Positions 40,275 through 42,323 of a DNA stretch of 42,323 nucleotides are shown here, in pieces (the stretch's first letter is position 1; each line of letters begins with the position of its first letter). Both the position numbers and the translations under genes were made by a program. The notes beneath the pieces were generated by a model. The model did not search any database and was not told where the DNA came from. It was given only the letters and a program-made list of their open reading frames with translations. The DNA is taken from assembly GCA_030528565.1 (NCBI GenBank), contig JAUMYP010000016.1, positions 1-42,323 on the forward strand. Direction: 5' to 3'. This DNA is from Pseudomonadota bacterium. Its GTDB lineage: Bacteria > Pseudomonadota > Gammaproteobacteria > Xanthomonadales > Xanthomonadaceae.

Positions 40275-42190
40275 TACAAAATCGGTGCCAGGCCTGCGCC
40301 AAAGGCGGTCAGGATGCGGGTGGCAAGCCATTTGGGGCCGATGCGCACTTCCGGGAAGCTGCCGACTGAGCGATAGCAGCGGCGGAAATCCGGGTGATAC
40401 GGATGCAAGGTGGTCGGGCAGTCAGGGCCGGGCTGGAACTCCCAGCTCACGGCATAGCGGCGCGGCATCAGGTCGAATACCGGCAGGTGTTCGGAAACTT
40501 TCAGCAGTGAATAGCCAAGGCCCGGCAGAATCGGGAATTTTTCGTGCGGGGCAATCGTCCAGGAATTGGCCGGTGCCGCATCGCGCTGAATGCTCTGGGC
40601 AAGTCGTTGGGCAAAGGCCGCATCGCGGATGATGACTGCGCTTTCGGTGTTGTAATGGTCGCCGCGCGGGTCAAGGTTGTGGGTGCCAATCACTGCGGTT
40701 TGCCCGTCCACGACCAGGGATTTGGCATGCAGCCCAACCCGTAGCCCGCTGTGTTTCAGGGTGGCCATGGCGCCGCTGGAGCCGCGCCAGAAGTGCTGGC
40801 GTGCTTCGCGGATTTCGCGGGCGCTGGGCTGGGGGGTGTCAGTGGCGGTTTCTTGCACTGCCGGGGGAAGGTTTTGCAGTTGCAGGCCAAATGGCGGCAG
40901 CCAGGGCGATTCGGGAAACACGCCGGTGGCACCCAGGTCAATCGGTGCGTCTTCGGGAAACGGCTTGTATTCGTAAATCTCGAAGCCGAAGCGGCGCAGA
41001 TAGCGGCGTTTGTATTTGTGCGAAAGCGCATACACCATGAACGCATCGGTGGCGGCCAGGCTATTGGTGGAGACCATGACGCGCGGGCGCACCTCACGTT
41101 GGCGCAGCCGGGTGAACAGCTTTTGCGCCGGGGCGGAAAACACCAGATACGGGGTTTGCAGCAGCAATTCTTGCTGCGCGGATTCCATCAGCTGATGCAG
41201 TGCGCCGGTGGCGGGCGCCACTTCTGCAAAGCGGTTTTGCGCATCACGCTGGTGTTTTTCCGGCAAGTCGGCCACGAACTGCGCTTCGGCCACGATTTGG
41301 CTGGGTGCAATCAGGCGCTTATGCAGTACCTCCGGGTCATTGGCCGCAGCCTGCATCAGCCGCGCGCGCTCGGGATGCTGGTAGGCGTGGCGCGGCAGTT
41401 GCGGCACGCCCTCGCGGCGCAGCAGTCTGGCGACATCGCGCAACTCGGCCACCGGCACGCTGCGCTCGGCAGCCCAGAAAGCCTCGAAGTTTTCCTGCAT
41501 CTGCGCCACTGCCGGGCCGCTGAGCAACAGGTCGCGGTCGCGGTAGTTGTAGCCGGAATCCCAGTCGAAATAATCGTCCTGATAATTGCGCCCGCCGGTG
41601 AGCCCGAGCTTGCCGTCTATCAGCAGCAGTTTGTTGTGCATGCGCTGGTTCAGGCGGCGAAAGCAGCATAGCGTGCCGCTGGCGTAGTCGCTCCAGCTCA
41701 TATAGCCGCGGCCAAATACCGGGTTGTAGAGCTTGAGTTGCAGATGACCATGTGCGCCCGCCAGCGCCGCCAGTGTGCGGGTGGATTTCATCGCCATCAG
41801 TTGGTCAACCAGAATCCGCACCTGCACCCCGCGCCTGGCCGCGCCAACCAGCTCGCGCAGGATGACCCGGGCAGAATCGTCCTCGTCAAAGATGAAGGTT
41901 TGCAGGTCGATGTGCTGCCGGGCGGCGCGAATCATGTGGATGCGCGCCAGCAGCGCGTCCTGGCCTTCGTCCAGCATCAGTGCGCGATGTTGCTGCGGGG
42001 CATCGCTTTCCACTTGCGCCAGCAGCGGCGAGGGCTGCGCGCAGTTGTCCTCGCGCTGGCAATCAACGGCGGTGGGCTGTTCGGCGGCAATCACCCGCGC
42101 CGCCTCGGCTTTCAGCGCAGGCGATACGCTGCTACAGGCGGTGGCGGCCAGCAGCAGTCCGGTCAGCAGTAAGTGGCGCAACACGTTCAT
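40274..42190 (-). CDS. Phospholipase D-family lipoprotein
   Basis: A 638-residue exported protein with a lipoprotein signal (Cys19 in 'LLLAATACSS') and two PLD (HKD) modules. The first is preceded by 'HIDLQTFIFDEDDSARVILREL' and has 'HNKLLLIDGKLGLTGGRN'. The second has 'HAKSLVVDGQTAVIGTHNLDPR'. Both carry His-x-Lys-x4-Asp. The build is that of cardiolipin synthase-like or phosphatidyltransferase enzymes, but the predicted lipid anchor puts it on the periplasmic side. The very C-terminal residues abut an IS-end sequence that contributes to the stop codon, so a slightly longer ancestral C-terminus is possible. Confidence 0.88.
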   Translation of the reverse strand: MNVLRHLLLTGLLLAATACSSVSPALKAEAARVIAAEQPTAVDCQREDNCAQPSPLLAQVESDAPQQHRALMLDEGQDALLARIHMIRAARQHIDLQTFIFDEDDSARVILRELVGAARRGVQVRILVDQLMAMKSTRTLAALAGAHGHLQLKLYNPVFGRGYMSWSDYASGTLCCFRRLNQRMHNKLLLIDGKLGLTGGRNYQDDYFDWDSGYNYRDRDLLLSGPAVAQMQENFEAFWAAERSVPVAELRDVARLLRREGVPQLPRHAYQHPERARLMQAAANDPEVLHKRLIAPSQIVAEAQFVADLPEKHQRDAQNRFAEVAPATGALHQLMESAQQELLLQTPYLVFSAPAQKLFTRLRQREVRPRVMVSTNSLAATDAFMVYALSHKYKRRYLRRFGFEIYEYKPFPEDAPIDLGATGVFPESPWLPPFGLQLQNLPPAVQETATDTPQPSAREIREARQHFWRGSSGAMATLKHSGLRVGLHAKSLVVDGQTAVIGTHNLDPRGDHYNTESAVIIRDAAFAQRLAQSIQRDAAPANSWTIAPHEKFPILPGLGYSLLKVSEHLPVFDLMPRRYAVSWEFQPGPDCPTTLHPYHPDFRRCYRSVGSFPEVRIGPKWLATRILTAFGAGLAPIL

Positions 42191-42323
42191 CAGGTGGGGG
42201 GAGCCAGCAAAAGCAGGCGAAAGCGTACTGCATCATCGACTGCCCGGCGTAGTGAGCGCATGCCGTAGGTGTATAGTCCCAGACTTTAAGGGTTCAATTT
42301 TCTCCCCCGAATGGAAGGCAGCC
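42191..42323. other. Window end, no gene assigned
   Basis: The 133 bases after the phospholipase D start codon hold no supported gene. A TATAGT at 42272-42277 could be a plus-strand -10 for a gene or RNA beyond the window. Confidence 0.4.

Noticed and set aside
38760-40331. A 523-codon open frame antisense to glnA
   Set aside because: It mirrors the codon bias of glnA, shows no family pattern and would run through the glnA terminator.

Overview
The window is about 42.3 kb of densely coding, high-GC chromosomal DNA (roughly 60% GC by eye) from a Gram-negative bacterium. Gene content and order suggest a gammaproteobacterium of the Xanthomonadales (Lysobacterales) type. The main reasons are the run argS-SPOR, radC, CoaC/CoaB, dut and a phosphomannomutase/phosphoglucomutase with a membrane-anchored N-terminal extension; pgk-pyk-class I aldolase as a cluster; and LPS assembly genes, an autotransporter esterase and several lipoproteins. 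The lineage is inferred from these genes and not from any search. Most of the window is core genome. The accessory material is an Abi_2 (AbiD/F type) gene, an eroded IS5-family element, a small MITE-like element and stray copies of the same IS end.

Layout. 1-1334: the 3' part of a large DUF11-repeat surface protein. 1465-5553: free-methionine-sulfoxide reductase, bioD, a lipoprotein, a YiiX-like peptidase, a phasin with a likely PhaR-type operator, queD, tRNA-Met and rppH. 5550-8796: a DUF4126 membrane protein, erpA, rsgA and a SPOR protein. 8812-13047: argS and radC (minus strand), then separate coaC and coaB genes and dut (plus strand). 13060-20882: the long AlgC-like enzyme, a 139-bp array of five back-to-back hairpins, pgk, a DUF302 protein, the Abi gene, pyk and a class I fructose-bisphosphate aldolase.

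20981-27140 (mostly minus strand): mscL, an FAH-family hydrolase, a small membrane protein, a Rieske protein (plus strand), an SLC13-type permease, trmB, thiG, a YdcH-like protein and thiS. 27251-30513: the autotransporter esterase, tRNA-Gly, the IS5-family remnant and a pteridine-reductase-like SDR. 30620-36059: a 49-residue membrane protein, a MidA-like methyltransferase, a VanZ-like protein, a zinc-finger protein, a GT4 glycosyltransferase, an O-antigen-ligase-like protein and a lipid A acyltransferase. 36106-42190: AlkB, a DUF2834 protein with a MITE at its 5' end, a META lipoprotein, uppP, glnA and a phospholipase D-family lipoprotein.

Functional links: pgk, pyk and aldolase sit together for glycolysis. 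bioD, coaC, coaB, thiS and thiG serve cofactor synthesis. rsgA, queD, trmB and the tRNAs serve translation. uppP, GT4, ligase and acyltransferase serve envelope polysaccharide and LPS assembly. The features most worth a second look are the five-hairpin array upstream of pgk, the separated coaC/coaB pair, the repeated IS-end sequence that abuts stop codons of chromosomal genes, the MITE that seems to supply a start codon, the Abi gene inside the glycolytic cluster, and two apparently leaderless cofactor genes.
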